Below, piece after piece: positions 22,724 through 34,625 of a stretch of 64,000 nucleotides of DNA (its first letter is position 1; each line of letters begins with the position of its first letter). The notes beneath the pieces are model-generated. The model saw only the letters and a program-made list of their open reading frames with translations, was not told the DNA's origin and did no database searches. The stretch spans positions 10,784,109 through 10,848,108 of the forward strand of contig NC_133473.1 of assembly GCF_025370935.1 (NCBI RefSeq). Reading direction: 5' to 3'. Source of the stretch: Choristoneura fumiferana. Lineage: Eukaryota > Arthropoda > Insecta > Lepidoptera > Tortricidae. Both the position numbers and the translations under genes were made by a program.

Positions 22724-23487
22724 CAGATATTTTTACCCGCGACCCGCGATCTGTCAAATTTCGGATGGGCGCCAGGTTGGCCAACTACATACAAAGTTTT
22801 TTTTTTAATATACGGTTAATTATTGTTTTTGGTAGGATTGGTCGCAACAATTTTTTGTACGCAATCTGACAAATTTCATAAGACCGCCAGATTGACCAAC
22901 CTAACACTAGATTTTTTTATAGTATGCAGGCTAACTTTAAAGCCTTAAGGCCCACTTGCAGTAAACACATAAATCTCGAGTTAGAGTTAAGCTCAGTTTA
23001 GTAGTGTCAAAGTGTATTGAACTGTCAAGCTTAAGCACAGAATATATAATATACTAAGTAACTTGCTTATTATTGATTAAGCTTGGATTAACTACTAAAT
23101 CTAGATTTATTTTTTCCTGCAAGACGGCCTAAAGCAGAAATACTTGTGTTTCCTCTGTGTTGGTGCAATTAAAATAAAAAATCTAAAACAATGCAATAAA
23201 GGATTTTTATACATTTTTTCTGCTCTAGAGCAGAAAAGTCCGGCTTGCTTTGTGCTGGGTATTTAGTGCGGTTATGATGAAATTAAAGCATAGTTGGAAG
23301 AAAAAACCTTTTCATCTCTCCTGATCGGAGTTTAATTTTCATGGGTAGATAGCCGGATGGAAAATTGCGTTTTCATCTCTAGGGTGGAAGGTTTTTTTTT
23401 AAATTTTTTGTTTAGCCACGGAGTCGAAGACAATTGAGTTATGTCAATGACACTTTTTTACGTTACGGCATAGCCATCTAGATGCAC

Positions 23488-23746
23488 GTCGTAACCAAGG
23501 AGCTTACATACCTACAACACTGGAGGTTGAACGCCGAACATCCGTTTGAAACAAGAAATTTAATCTTTAATACGCCATGAACATATTCCATCTCTTTCCT
23601 TAGTTAGGTTAAGAAAGAGATGGAAGTCATTCATGAAATGTGAAAGAAACTGTTGGAAAATATAAATAAGTAATAAAGATCACTCTTCTTCGTTTGGCGT
23701 TTAACCTCCAGTTTTGTAGGTATATAAGCTCCTTGGTCGTGACCAA
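23488..23746. mobile_element. MITE with 45-bp arms
   Basis: ACCAAGGAGCTTACATACCT and GGAGGTTGAACGCC at the left recur in reverse complement at the right (GGCGTTTAACCTCC, AGCTCCTTGGT). A second palindrome sits inside (CCATCTCTTTCCTTA / TAAGAAAGAGATGG at about 23588-23624). Non-coding. Confidence 0.6.
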
Positions 23747-24368
23747 CTCGTTTTTATTTATAGTCGGCCGTGGCAAGCGGCCAGGTCGAAAAGGTACCGT
23801 TGGAGGTTGGGTATAAGTAAATTCAATTTACTGAATACTGAAATTCAATTTAATGTTATTTTCATTTTTTTGTACTATTTTACTTTCCTCACAGTCGAAA
23901 TGAAAAGTAGTCTAACTCGGGTGAAATAGGTGACTTTCCACCCTTGGTTATCAATCTACTATTAATAACCGGTCAGACACAATATATATACTGTGCTGCT
24001 GTCAGGTGTCATTGGCAGTAATGGTTGCTATTGCTAACCAATTGCTAACCTAAAGCGACTTGTTTGTTGCCATCAAAGAGTAGTTGCCATTAAGCAAAAA
24101 AGTTTTTGTTTTTAAAAAACGCAGTGATTATATACTCTTTGGTTTTTAACCCCCGACGCAAGAAGAGGGGTGTTTGTTATAAATAAGTTTGATATTTATT
24201 GAGACTGACTGAACCGAGTTTTGTTTAAATTGTTAATTTGCTCAGTGAATATTTTTTACATTAAGAATAAATTTGCTTGTGACAATTCTATGTAAGTATT
24301 TTGATTATCTTTGATGTACACTGCGCAGTCAGTTATCATAAAAATAACTGTGCTCCGATTTCTACATC

Positions 24369-27300
24369 ATGTATCATTGCGGAATGCGCCAAATAGAAGA
24401 GCGGCATGTCGCTAATCAAGTTGATCTCATGGTTTGGAGTAACAGACTTGATCTGCTGGCTCTGAGCAATTTCAAAGGTAAGTTTATTTTTGAGTACTTA
24501 GTTTTTCTTAAGTCATCTAATTTTTACATACATGCATGATTAAATTTACGTAATTATTCCAACTTCCAGGGGAAGTTCAAGTGCACAGATTGAATTGGCA
24601 AAAGGTTTGGAATTTGTCACCGCCAAAAGAAAATATAACCGTGCAAGCACTTGCTTGGAGACCTGATGGAAAGGTACTAGTAATGTATTTCTTTACTTAT
24701 ACCTACCGAGTGAAGAAGCTAGAGAGTTAAGTAGAAAGAAATAAGACATTACTAAAGCTTTTTAATGGAAAATTTGTTGCTTACGGACTACTCAATTAGC
24801 TTTGATAGATAATGAATAGAGCCCAGATTTTTATTGCAGTGATGTCACAATAGGGTAGTTTGGGGAATAATTGGAACGGTTTTGATTAATGCGGCTGTAT
24901 AAATGATGATGATGATGTGTGTGTGAGGACGGTCCCAAAGACCATACACCGTCCAAAAACATCTACATGCAAAAAAACACCAACAACAAGCGAGTGGATA
25001 TAAAAACATAACAAAATTTTTGATTTTTGTAATTACTTGTAATATGTTTTTTATATGGGTATTAAATTTTAATTTAAAGAAAGAAAATCATTTCTTCGTA
25101 ACAACATGGGAAGATGGGTAGAAATAAAAATACAAACAAAATACAATAAAAAGGTTGATTGGCAGATCCCTGCAGGAAGTCCGCCTTTGTACTTTTTTAT
25201 GTAACTTTTTTCTTTTTCCTTTTTGTACAATAAAGAGTATAAACAAACAAACAATAAACTCGCATGGTCCCAAATCAACAATCTGCCGGTCTTCCTTTCT
25301 CACACACACATTGTCATCATCATCATCATTTACACAACCATATTAATTGACACCATTACATTTACTCCCCAAACTACCCTATTGTGACATCATTGCAACA
25401 GAAATCCGGGGTCTAATAATGAAACAAAAAGCGGAAAATATAACTTGGTCATTATTATGAGTGTTTCAACTGTCTTACTTTCATGTTCACATTTCTTATG
25501 AAGTAGCTGTAGATTTTGATGTCATTTTTGGTTATTTTTTTTAGAAATCCAGTGTGTCTACCAAATCACTGTGAACTGTATCAGATTCTTCAGCCATTTC
25601 TATGAAAATTAAAATGATTTGGAACAAACACTCAAATAATAAATCAACTATAACCAATCTTTCAGGCATTAGCCATTGGCTACAGCTCTGGCAGTGTGCA
25701 CATAGTGGATATAGAAGACAAAGAAATCCTTGATAAATATGAATTGGAGCAAGAGCCTTCAGAAGAGTTTGAGGAATCAAAACATTTTGGGATCACATGC
25801 ATCACCTGGGCTGTTAGAGCAACTACTCTGGAAAGCGCCACAGAATACAATTTGTATGTAAGTAGTTTTTTTTTTTCATTCAACCGGATGGCAAACGCGC
25901 ATGTGGGTCTCCTGATGGTAAGAGATCACCACCGCCCATAGACACCTGCAACACAATTTGAATAAATATTTTATTTCTGTTAAAGTTCTTATGTTGTTTA
26001 ATTTATGTTGGCTTATCTAGGGTCTACGGGCACCTTAAGTGCTTTTGGACCACTAGTTATGCTGCACTATGCAGTAACTACCGATTAACATAATTCTTGT
26101 GATCATTTTCAACCCTGATTTAAAGTTGGGTAATGTATCTGTTTAAAAAAATGCTATTATCTTCTTTTATTGTTCGTATTGGTTATAACTTTGAAAATGC
26201 TTCACTTGAAATCGGTTGTAATTTTCCAGGATGATGCTTCTTTATTTTTACAAAAAACACCATCACTTAGTAGTGGTTACAAGAATCCAACCTCTGATGA
26301 CAATGTGAAGGACTTGAAAGAGATGCAGGAACAGACTCAGCTCAACATGCTACTGGTCGGCTATGGCACTGGGCACATCTACATGAGTGTTTTTGGCAGA
26401 TATCCATACGGAACCATCCATCTAGCACAAATTGCTAAAGATGAGTTTGGAGAGTTTAAAGTTCTGGACATAAACCTGTCAGACGACTTTAGTATGATGC
26501 AAGTGTTCTATTTAGATCGGACAACAAAAAGCCTCTTTGTGGCCCTTGTGAATACAAGTGTGTTATCAGCATATGCAGAAGAGATATTTACTGTTGCAAA
26601 TAGGCACAGTCAGCTAACCCAGCTGTTATCTCACCTAGACCAGACAATGACATCTATAACTGAAGCTTGGGAACATATTTTATTAGAAATGGACACCAAA
26701 ATGGCATATTATGCTGCATCAGTTCCAGAGGGAGGAGTGTCTGCTGATCTCTTAGAACTGCTTATGCTAGGTTTGTTTTTTTTCTTAATTAGTAATGATC
26801 AATGTGCAGTTTACATAGAACCTGATAAGGCTCACAGAAAAAATATATGAACAACAAAATGTATATTTTTAACCCCGGACACAAAAAGAGGGGTGTTATA
26901 AGTTTGACTGCTATGTGTGTCTGTCTGTGGCACCGTAGCTCTTAAACGAGTGGACCGATTTGAATGCGTTTTATTTGAAAGTAGGTTTTCTAGCGATGTT
27001 ACACATGTTTTATCAAAATCAGTTCAGCCGTTTCAAGATCATCAGCTCTTTTGTTTGCTGCGGTAGGAATCTTAGACGCATAATGGGTATTTACTTTACT
27101 TTCAAACATATTTGGGACCTAAAATTTGAAACACCCATGTATGCTATATAACTATGCAAGATTATGGAATTCTCGGCCTGATGCTGCAGCCAGGATATCC
27201 AGAACACTAGTAGGTACACTCTTGATAAAACCATAGCAGATATATTGTGTTTGGATTCGTTTTGATCAGTATTTGATTCTACATACAATGCAATGGTGGC

Positions 27301-30222
27301 AACAGGATGAGCTGATGCTGCAGCCAGGATATCCAGCACACTAGTACACTTAAAAAAAAATAGCACATATGTCGTGTTTGGATTCGTTTTGATTACCCTT
27401 ATTCCCCATACATAACCAACTTCCATTTCCAGCACTGGGAGAGGACAAATACTTCCTACTCCAAAACGTTTTGGAGTAGGATTTTTTTCCCTTGTACAAA
27501 ACCAACATCATGGCCGTTAATGTATGAGGAAAAATAATTCATAGTACAATACCCGGTCTTGGAGTAGGATTCTATAATGCCTTGTACAAAACAAGCTTCA
27601 GTAAAAAAGCATATTATACAGAAGCTTATTTTCACAATCGCGTTTTTTCCCAATATTAATCGACACAGAAACAATGTCGACGGAGCTCCTACTTTTGTGT
27701 AGTTTTGGCGCTTCGGGCCGATGCAAACTTAACATAACCGAAACCTACCTATGTTTGTGTCGATTAAACTTTGGAAAAAACGCAATTGTGAAAATAAGCT
27801 TCAGTAAAAAAGTATAGTTCTGTAAAAGGCATTAAAGAATCCTACTCCAAAACAGGGTATTATATTATACACTATGAGTTATTTTTCCTCGTAAATTACC
27901 GGCCCGTGCCGTGACGTTGGTTTTGTACAAGGAAAAAAAATCCTTTCACAAAACCGGTTTTGGAGTAGGAATTATTTGGCATCTCCCAGTGCTGCTAATG
28001 GAAGTTGGTTATGTACGAGGAACAAGGGTTTGATTAGTAATTGATTCTACACAATGCAGTGGTGGCAACACGACGAGCTGATGCTGCAGCCAGGATATCC
28101 AGCACACCAGTATACTCTTGAAAAAATAATAGCAGATATGTCGTGTTTGATTCCTTTTGATCAGTATTTGATTCTACATACAGTGCAATGGTGGCAAGTG
28201 CAGCCAGGATATCCAATACACTAGTACATCGAAAATACAAACTGAGACATGGATGCACAGAAAAACCAGAAAAAGAGACCAGCGCTGGGAATCGAACCCA
28301 GGTCCTCTGCAATCCGTGCTGCGTGCTATAACCCCTACACCACACCTACACACACCTACTAGTACACTTTAAAAATAAATATACCAGTTTAAAAACATGA
28401 AATAAAAAAAACTTAAATTTAAAAATCCCGACACTAAGAAACGCCTGAAAAAAAACGCCGCCAAAAAAGACAACTAAAAAAAAGTGAAAAATAATTATGC
28501 ACTACCTAGCTGTTGCCCGCGACTTCATCTGCGAAGAATTCGTTTATCCCTGTCTCGCAAATTTTGCGGGAAATCAGCAATAATCAGCATAGTCCCCGCG
28601 GATAATCGAATTTTAATACTTTTTGGCGGCTTTTTTTTGTGTTGGGGGTTTTTAAATTTTTAATTTGTGATTTAGATAAATTAAATTAAATGTGCAAGTA
28701 ATAAAAATGGTGAGGTTATACTTATTTTTGATTTCAGGGGTACCTTCCGATGAATTGGAGTTGTTTCTTCTTCAAGAATTAACAGCCAAGGGCTTGAAAA
28801 AATTTGGAAGTTCAGTAGAATTGAGTTATTCAACAATTCAGAAGTTAGTTTTGAAGCAACTCAATATTGTTGGACAAAGCTTGACATATTATCTTTCTGA
28901 ACTCAGAGGTCTTGCGAGGATTCCAGATCGATATAAGGTTATCTTTATGTTCATAAATGTTTTTTTTTGCTTAAGTACTTTTTATTAATCTGTATATTGT
29001 TTGATTTCTGAAAAATAACCATTTCTTGCAGATACTTGGTATTGAAGAAGCCACTGTGAGTGAAGCAATCAAGGCGTGCTGTGCATTTCTCAACAAAAGT
29101 TTGGAGCTGCAGCAAGTAATTGACATATCCATGCGGAACTATAAAGCATTTTTCAGATGGTTATTTGTTGTGATTGTTCGATTGCTCGATGAACAAACAC
29201 CAAGTGAAATAGTCAAGATTACACAACAAGAATTAACACATATTGCAGAGTTTCTATACAACTTTGACAATATTCCTGTTGACAATGAGGGTGCGCCAGA
29301 AAAACCAGTAAAATTTAATCTGGAACGATTAGGGCAATATCTTCTGGACCAAGATTTAACAATATTGACTGACAATGATGATAATCCTTGGCATAAGTTT
29401 CTTGGGGAAAATGCATGCTTGCTTAAAGATAATGAGACCATTTTCTCGATGTCAGAGTTTCGTAAGTTTTCCCTTGTCCAACAACAAAAATTTTTGAAAA
29501 TGGCTATCCACAAAGTGTTTGATGTCACTGATAAAGATACTGGAAAACACTTTTCAGTTTTGTATAATATCAAATGTTATGACGACAAAACAAATTCCTC
29601 AATCAAAGATAACATAAGGGTATCTCAAACATTTGATCCAACTCAACAGAGGTACATGATGGCAATCTCAAATAATTCAAATGAAAGTGATGGTATATGC
29701 TTCATGTCTGTTGCTATCAAGGAAAAATCATGTGTTGCTTCAGCAATAAAATATTACATTACATCGAGTTTACTACAAGAGCCAAATAAAGAAGAAATGG
29801 AAATAGAAAATGTTGCGATATTGGACCTTCAATTCTATTCTGCTGAATACCTCTCTGTATTGATAAAACATCCACATAACAGTGAAAGTACTATATTTGT
29901 GCAACTGCCACTTAAAATTGCATTAGATAATGCTAATGATTTCAACATCAAAGCAAAATCCTGTTTATTCAATGATAAAATATCTCGAAGAAATATTACA
30001 TCACTACTGGACCAGGGTATTTATACAATTCTGGACAAGATGGATGGTTATAGAATAGCTGTATCTGGCGGTCGTAAAGTTGCAGTGGTTCTGTCCAAGA
30101 GTCACAGAAAAGTAAGGGTTTATGAAATGGAGGTAGATGGGGATGATGAAGACGAAACCCTAGACTCCACACAACTATCTCTTTCAGCAACAAATGACTC
30201 ATCATACAGAAGCGATCAATGA
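24369..30222 (+). CDS. ANAPC4: Anaphase-promoting complex subunit 4
   Basis: APC4 is a scaffold subunit of the APC/C, the nuclear ubiquitin ligase that drives exit from mitosis. Exons: 24369-24477, 24570-24673, 25666-25857, 26230-26770, 28738-28937 and 29032-30222, with consistent phases and GT-AG introns. They total 778 residues against 808 in human. The N-terminus is the WD40-like region (VDLMVWSNRLDLLALSNFKG, LAWRPDGKALAIGYSSG). The middle ANAPC4 helical region has LTAKGLKKFGSSVELSYSTI and VIDISMRNYKAFFRWLFVVI. The acidic C-terminus follows VRVYEMEVDGDDEDE. AATAAA is at 30323-30328. Introns 2 and 4 hold fold-back elements; coding sequence is undamaged. It converges on the Ig-domain gene. 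Confidence 0.96.
24800..25425. mobile_element. Fold-back element in ANAPC4 intron 2
   Basis: The left arm (about 24800-24955, with TGATGTCACAATAGGGTAGT and an (ATG)n run) is matched in reverse complement at about 25275-25425 (ACTACCCTATTGTGACATCA and a (CAT)n run). The interior of about 320 bp contains CCTTTTTGTACAATAAAGAG, resembling a retrotransposon 3' end. No transposase. Confidence 0.65.
25866..25955 (-). mobile_element. Retrotransposon 3' end in ANAPC4 intron 3
   Basis: A poly-T run, then TTCAACCGGATGGCAAACGC and GGTAAGAGATCACCACCGCC, matching the ends at 12.6-13.1 kb. A 5'-truncated insertion of about 90 bp just after the exon 3 donor. Confidence 0.65.
26866..27065 (+). repeat. Interspersed repeat with AGAGGGGTGTTATAAGTTTG
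   Basis: Starts TTTTTAACCCCGGACACAAA and continues with GTGTCTGTCTGTGGCACCGT. A reverse-complement relative is at 54985-55200, and a short fragment is at 24149-24190. This is a familiar high-copy lepidopteran repeat of uncertain class. It lies in ANAPC4 intron 4. Confidence 0.6.
27178..28225 (+). repeat. Minisatellite of about 130-bp units, interrupted
   Basis: Units beginning CTGATGCTGCAGCCAGGATA start near 27178, 27312 and 28078, with a partial unit near 28199. Each has CATAGCAGATAT, GTTTGGATTCGTTTTGATCA and TGCAATGGTGGCAA versions. Unit 2 is split by the element at 27396-28028. It lies in ANAPC4 intron 4. Confidence 0.75.
27396..28028. mobile_element. hAT-like fold-back element with 8-bp duplication
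   Basis: The element is bounded by CCCTTATTCC and GGAACAAGGG and flanked by the direct repeat TTTGATTA (27388-27395 and 28029-28036). Arms of over 200 bp carry CATAACCAACTTCCATT / its complement, and TTGGAGTAGGATT and CCTTGTACAAAACCAAC in both orientations. The centre (27665-27770) is single-copy-like. No transposase. An 8-bp duplication is typical of hAT elements. Confidence 0.75.
28230..28350 (-). mobile_element. tRNA-headed SINE fragment
   Basis: On the minus strand GTGGTGTAGGGGTTATAGCA (A-box region) is followed by CTGGGTTCGATTCCCAGCGC (B box), then a short tail. Distinct from the two SINE families at 1 kb and 18-20 kb. Not a foldable tRNA gene. Confidence 0.65.
28415..28663. mobile_element. 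Short inverted-repeat element in ANAPC4 intron 4
   Basis: TTTAAAAATCCCGACAC at the left and GTGTTGGGGGTTTTTAAA at the right are imperfect inverted repeats, continuing into GCCGCC / GGCGGC. The interior includes a repeat (GCCCGCGACTTCATCTGCGA) common in Lepidoptera. Non-autonomous. Confidence 0.45.
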
Positions 30223-30502
30223 ATTTAATTTAAGGTTATACTTTGGGATTAGTACCTAATTTTCTAAACCTAATCCAAGTCACATGCCAATGCCTTAATT
30301 GATCAAGTTGTATGAAAAATGAAATAAAGCAGGTGTTTATATAAAAAATATTATTAAATTAATTAGTCCTATTACTAGTTATACAATTACATATATAACA
30401 ATACATTAGTTACCATATACATATCGATAATGTTATGATATAACATGATAATCTGTTAAAAAGCAAGCCTATAGAGAATTGTATTTTAACATTTTAAACA
30501 AA

Positions 30503-31862
30503 TCATATTAAACTGGCTGGTGACTTAATTTGAATATTTTCAAACACGGAATTAAAATCAGTGTCCAAGCCGTGATTGTCTATGCCATAGAAAAGATGTT
30601 CTGATGATGGATTCCTGCTGGGGCCAGCAACTGGTTCTTTTTTGGAAGTAGTTGTGGTTGTTGGATTGTATATTTCATCACCATCTTCTTCTTCTGTATC
30701 ATCAACTATCAAGAAAAATAAATATCCATCAATACACAACATGTTGTATGAATCATAGAGATTACATACTGATTCACATTTTGGAGGTTAAAAATTACCT
30801 GCAATGATAGAGCGTCCATCATGTCGGTTCCAATCTTTCCTCAGTTTCCAGTATATTACGGCACAGCTGATCAACACAATAATAGAAACAATTATAGCCA
30901 CTATCTTCACTGCATCTATGCTGGAGAATGTTGAGCCAGAGACTATCATCTCCACTTCCCCAACTGAGATACCAGAGCCATCAAGCTTTTTTGAAATGCA
31001 TCTGTAGGATCCTGATTCTGCTGGGGTAACATGCTACAACATAAATAAGAACAAGAATTTCAGCCAAAACCCACATGTTAGTTTATGGTTATGAATTCTT
31101 ATATTATTTGCTACCCTATTAAAGACCGTATAGCCTACCGTTTCTGACGACCGCAATCACAATAAAATGACAGATTTCTGATTTCACATACAAAAACTGT
31201 CATTTGATTGCGATCGCAAGCGTCAGAAACTTAAGGCAATACGGCCTCTGGTCACACAGTATATTTCTGTTATATTTTTAAATAAAGATTTTAGATTTGT
31301 GTCATTGATTTGATTATCTATTCTATACAATTGGAAAGTTTCTCAGGTAAAAAAATATTATTCTATGTATTTATTTAGTCCTTCAGTTAGATTATCAGAA
31401 AATATTAGACACAAAATTCTTCTTTTGTCAATCAAACGAAAAATTACAAAGATGAAGCATGCCCAAGTTCGGAAATGGGGGCTTGTGATGTCACGGTGAA
31501 AAACTGTCACACGGCGTGACTTCACAAGGAACTTTTGTTGTTAACTGCCTGCCTATATCTTCATCAAACATCAATTTTTGTTTAATTGACAAAAGAAAAA
31601 ATATTATAAGTGTGTTAAAAAGCAATGTGTTCATTAAAATACTTACATTTATATGAAGTTTTCCAGATAGCACTTCATACTTGTATTTACTTTCATCATA
31701 GTAATTTTCCGGGCCAATTACTTTATCTTTACCAAACAGCCAGAAAAAGAAATTGTGGTTGTAATCATTGCTGTTACAAGACAACACGGCAGTCTCACCA
31801 GCAGTCACTGTCTTCACAGTTGATTCTTTTACTGACAGGTCAAGTGCTGATGGTATACCCAT
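30503..31862 (-). CDS. Single-Ig type I membrane protein, copy 1
   Basis: I do not recognise the exact family. Exons read on the minus strand: 31647-31862 (start assigned to the ATG), 30799-31033 and 30503-30705, giving about 217 residues. An Ig-like domain has its first cysteine in AVLSCNSND, the core tryptophan in FFFWLFGKD and the second cysteine in SGSYRCISK. One membrane helix follows (VKIVAIIVSIIVLISCAVIY), then KLRKDWNRHDGR and an acidic, Ser/Thr-rich tail (TEEEDGDEIYNP). No signal peptide is seen, so a 5' exon is probably missing and the true start may be elsewhere. The layout recalls basigin/embigin-like proteins, but I do not assign it. It lies downstream of TMEM60 on the same strand. 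Confidence 0.75.
31119..31255. mobile_element. Hairpin MITE in Ig-gene intron, copy 1
   Basis: GACCGTATAGCCTACCGTTT and CTGACG at the left match CGTCAGAAACTTAAGGCAAT at the right in reverse complement, with ATGACAG / CTGTCAT inside. About 135 bp, present at the same place in both copies of the block (copy 2 about 35248-35385), so it predates their split. Confidence 0.6.
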
Positions 31863-32128
31863 TGTAGACAAAAAACGTATTTTCTGTTTACCCAACCTGT
31901 TATATCATCATGGTACTTGTTGGAGTGACTGAAGATTTTCATATATGTAAACATCTATTGTGACACTGAATGTGTGCCAAGTTTAAATTTAACTCTCTAC
32001 AGTAAACAGTCACATGCTCCATGACTGTGCAGAGAGGAGCGTTTATTCACATTAGCATGTATTGCCCTTCACATACACCATAAAATTATTTTACATGTGG
32101 AATGTCCAAGCTTTTTTTTATTAGGTAC

Positions 32129-32535
32129 TTAGTACCTACTGCTTCCACTAGAATGTTTTATTAGGTGCATGAACACCTCAACACTTAACACAGGTAGCAG
32201 CATCCAAATCGGCGTCATGACAACATAAATTGGAAGATTTCCTTTTGTGTATTCCAGTTTGATACAAATAATGATTTGTGCTGCCATTTTTAATCCTATT
32301 GCTGCTATGTACCACACATGTTATTAATTGTGCCTCTAAATCTCTCGATACCATTTCTGCAGTGGGATATCATATGGAACAAGACGTAAATTAAAAGAAT
32401 GCTATCATAAACCCACATAGGAATAAAAACGATGAACCAGTTCCAGTGCGTTCTAGATTCTAATCGAAGACAAAGCAGTATGAGGAACACTAAAAATATA
32501 AACCACGTGAATAGAGCTCTGTGAAGTATAGCCAT
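32129..32535 (-). pseudogene. TMEM60: TMEM60, copy 1 (one-base frameshift)
   Basis: Same sequence as the intact gene at 39077-39484 except for a missing T near 32322 (ACATGTTATT instead of ACATGTTTATT). This splits the frame after residue 71. The upstream part (MAILHRALFTWFIFLVF) and downstream part (IYVVMTPIWMLLPVLSVEVF) are otherwise unchanged. Given the same pattern of lost bases elsewhere in copy 1, this is more likely sequencing or assembly error in a duplicate haplotype than a true pseudogene. Confidence 0.85.
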
Positions 32536-33189
32536 TTCGCTGTTTACTATTAATATTCTGAGAAACTAAGCACTAAACTAATAATAGAATTGTTCTTATT
32601 AAAATAAATAATAGGCAAATATACTAAACCGACATTTCTGATTCTGACGTTTTCGATTGTGACATTGACAGTTAGGTAGTTAAAGTTTTTTACGTTCATT
32701 TTCCATTTAACGACAAGCTCAGGAATCTTAGTCCAAAATTCTGAAGCTATGACTTGAATTTTCGTGATAATGAAAAGTAAATACGGTATTTACTTTTCTA
32801 GAGATGAGCAGATCATGACTTTGGCCGACTAGCCGATCAGTCGGTTGTAAAGAAGCCGACTAATCGGCCGACTAGTCGGCCAAGCCAATCACAGCTTCGG
32901 GAATTTTCGTGACGCTTTGTTAACCAGCTAAAATGGGCGCAATCAAAATCACATTAAAAATTGAATCACGAGACCAGATTTATCGCTTCAAACGAGCGAC
33001 TAGAGACTGCATGTGGCGGCACCCCTGATGTGGATGCATGGAAGGAAGTTTGACATTTACAATTTGTTTGATTTGACTTGGATTTGACACTTGACAACCT
33101 TTGCTGACAGAGTAGCCTAGCCGGCTAAATATATTCGCGAAATTATTAAATAATTCAATGACGTTAATAGCGTACTTTTAGTCTTAATA

Positions 33190-34320
33190 ATGATAGTACA
33201 ATTGTGCTTATAGTGACCACTATTAAATGTTTATTTATTCCTCTTTAGTAAGTAACCTTTCGTATTTTATTACTTACTTAGTACATTTTCTGAGCTTGCT
33301 TTATTTATTTTTATTTAGTATAATAACATACATAATAAGACTAAGCGCACTTAGCGCACTGTTCAGTCATCTACGTTATGATTTGGCAGTTGTTGCAAAC
33401 CGAAATATTGTTGCTAAAGAACGTAAAAATAAATATTAATTTTCTACCTTTCATAACGTGTCTTGTCGTCATATTATAACTCAGTAATAATGAATCGTTA
33501 CATTGTATTGACCACACAATCTGCTAAGTACATCCCACCTTCACGTCTAAACCGCTGAACCTATTTAGGCCAAAGCCGCACTACGGCTAAACCGCCGCGG
33601 TTTTTAACGCGTGATTGTGAATCAAGTAAACTACTGCAAGCGAGCGCACTGGCGGTTTTAGTTTGTATAAAAAAGTTATGAGGTTAAAAACGCGGCGGTT
33701 TGGCTGTGTGGCTTCGGCCTTAGATTAAATTCGGCATGCCAGATAGTGTGAGATAGGATATATTAGTGATAGTGACATAGGACAGTTTTAATCCTCGAAA
33801 ATTGCATAGTTCCCGCAGGATAGCAATAAATAAATTCTATGCGGACAGAGTCGCGGGCAACGCTAGTGCATCAACTTATTGGAATTGATTCTGATATCCA
33901 CTTATATTATTTACGAATAAGGAAAAATCAAGATTCCAATTACACACTAAAAGTTGCATTCAGACTAAATGACCTTTAATTTGTTCATTATGTATGCCAT
34001 ATCTATGCTTCAGGGTGTGATTAGACAGTAAAGCTTGCAAAAATTTACATTTCAGCCATTCTACTGACTTCAGTTCACAGGAACTGGTGGCAGTTACACA
34101 CAACTCTCCGTAAGCCAGTGGTACTATGATACCACTTTCAGAATGGACTCTGGATTATCCCCATTCTTCGCTTGGTTGGAATATGTATTATCATTTGTGG
34201 CAAACTGTTTGCCCAAATGTTATATTTGACAAATTTAAATTATGCATCTGATATGACTATATATTCCAAAGATTCATCTGTGATTGTCTTAGATTTTATT
34301 TACATTGCCAGTGCAAAGAG
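33190..34320 (+). pseudogene. ALG8: ALG8 exons 1-2, copy 1 (damaged, ends at gap)
   Basis: Corresponds to ALG8 exons 40160-40218 and 41039-41311. Exon 1 lacks one A near 33200. Exon 2 (about 34059-34320) has several losses and gains, for example at ACTTCAGTTCACAGG, CCCATTCTTCG and ATATATTCC, and cannot be read through. The remaining exons are absent because the contig ends. Interpreted as a low-quality duplicate of the 5' end of ALG8. Confidence 0.85.
33566..33721. mobile_element. GC-rich hairpin MITE, copy 1
   Basis: AGGCCAAAGCCGCACTACGG and CCGCGGTTTTTAAC match, in reverse complement, GTGTGGCTTCGGCCT at the right. The same element is at 40548-40706 (allelic position, ALG8 intron 1), with a relative at 48815-48976. 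Confidence 0.65.
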
Positions 34321-34382
34321 GTAAGTAAAGACGGTAAGGTAGAGGTTAATAAAGTAATATGCATTTTTTTTATTGAAATAAA

Positions 34383-34482
34383 NNNNNNNNNNNNNNNNNN
34401 NNNNNNNNNNNNNNNNNNNNNNNNNNNNNNNNNNNNNNNNNNNNNNNNNNNNNNNNNNNNNNNNNNNNNNNNNNNNNNNNNN
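34383..34482. other. 100-N assembly gap
   Basis: Exactly 100 Ns, the conventional filler for a scaffold gap of unknown size. It separates the two copies of the Ig gene/TMEM60/ALG8 block. Confidence 0.98.
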
Positions 34483-34625
34483 TATGCACAAATCAACAGA
34501 CAACTACTAACAGAATTACATATATAACAATACATTAGTTACCTCCATCATAATGTTATGATATAACATGATAATCTGTTAAAAAGCAAGCCTATACAAA
34601 ATTGTATTTTAATATTTTAAACAAA

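Larger units (their letters stand above)
19689..24368. other. Repeat-filled intergenic region
   Basis: No gene is supported between RWDD2 and ANAPC4. It holds the RWDD2 3' UTR, a SINE with target duplication (20568-20868), a TA-flanked MITE (21434-21898), a pair of direct repeats around it, a terminal-inverted-repeat element with dispersed ATAATGTACG-type motifs (22143-22723), a MITE at 23488-23746 and a fragment of the CCCCGACGCAAAAAGAGGGG-type repeat at about 24149-24190. ORFs in 22.0-22.9 kb are by-products of repeats. Confidence 0.6.
30363..34330. repeat. Duplicated block, copy 1 (adjoins ANAPC4)
   Basis: Carries the Ig gene, TMEM60 and the start of ALG8, all repeated at about 34500-41320. 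Similarity ends at the ALG8 donor (GCAAAGAGGTAAGTA), 60 bp before the N gap. Copy 1 has many one-base losses, denser toward the gap. The two differences I noted in Ig-gene coding sequence are synonymous (near 30608 and 30910). Confidence 0.9.

Noticed and set aside
32810..32890. Array of GCCGACTAGTCGG palindromes (also 39770-39850) as an operator-like or CRISPR-like array
   Set aside because: Too few and irregular units with no spacers; more likely a simple satellite-like repeat, present identically in both block copies.
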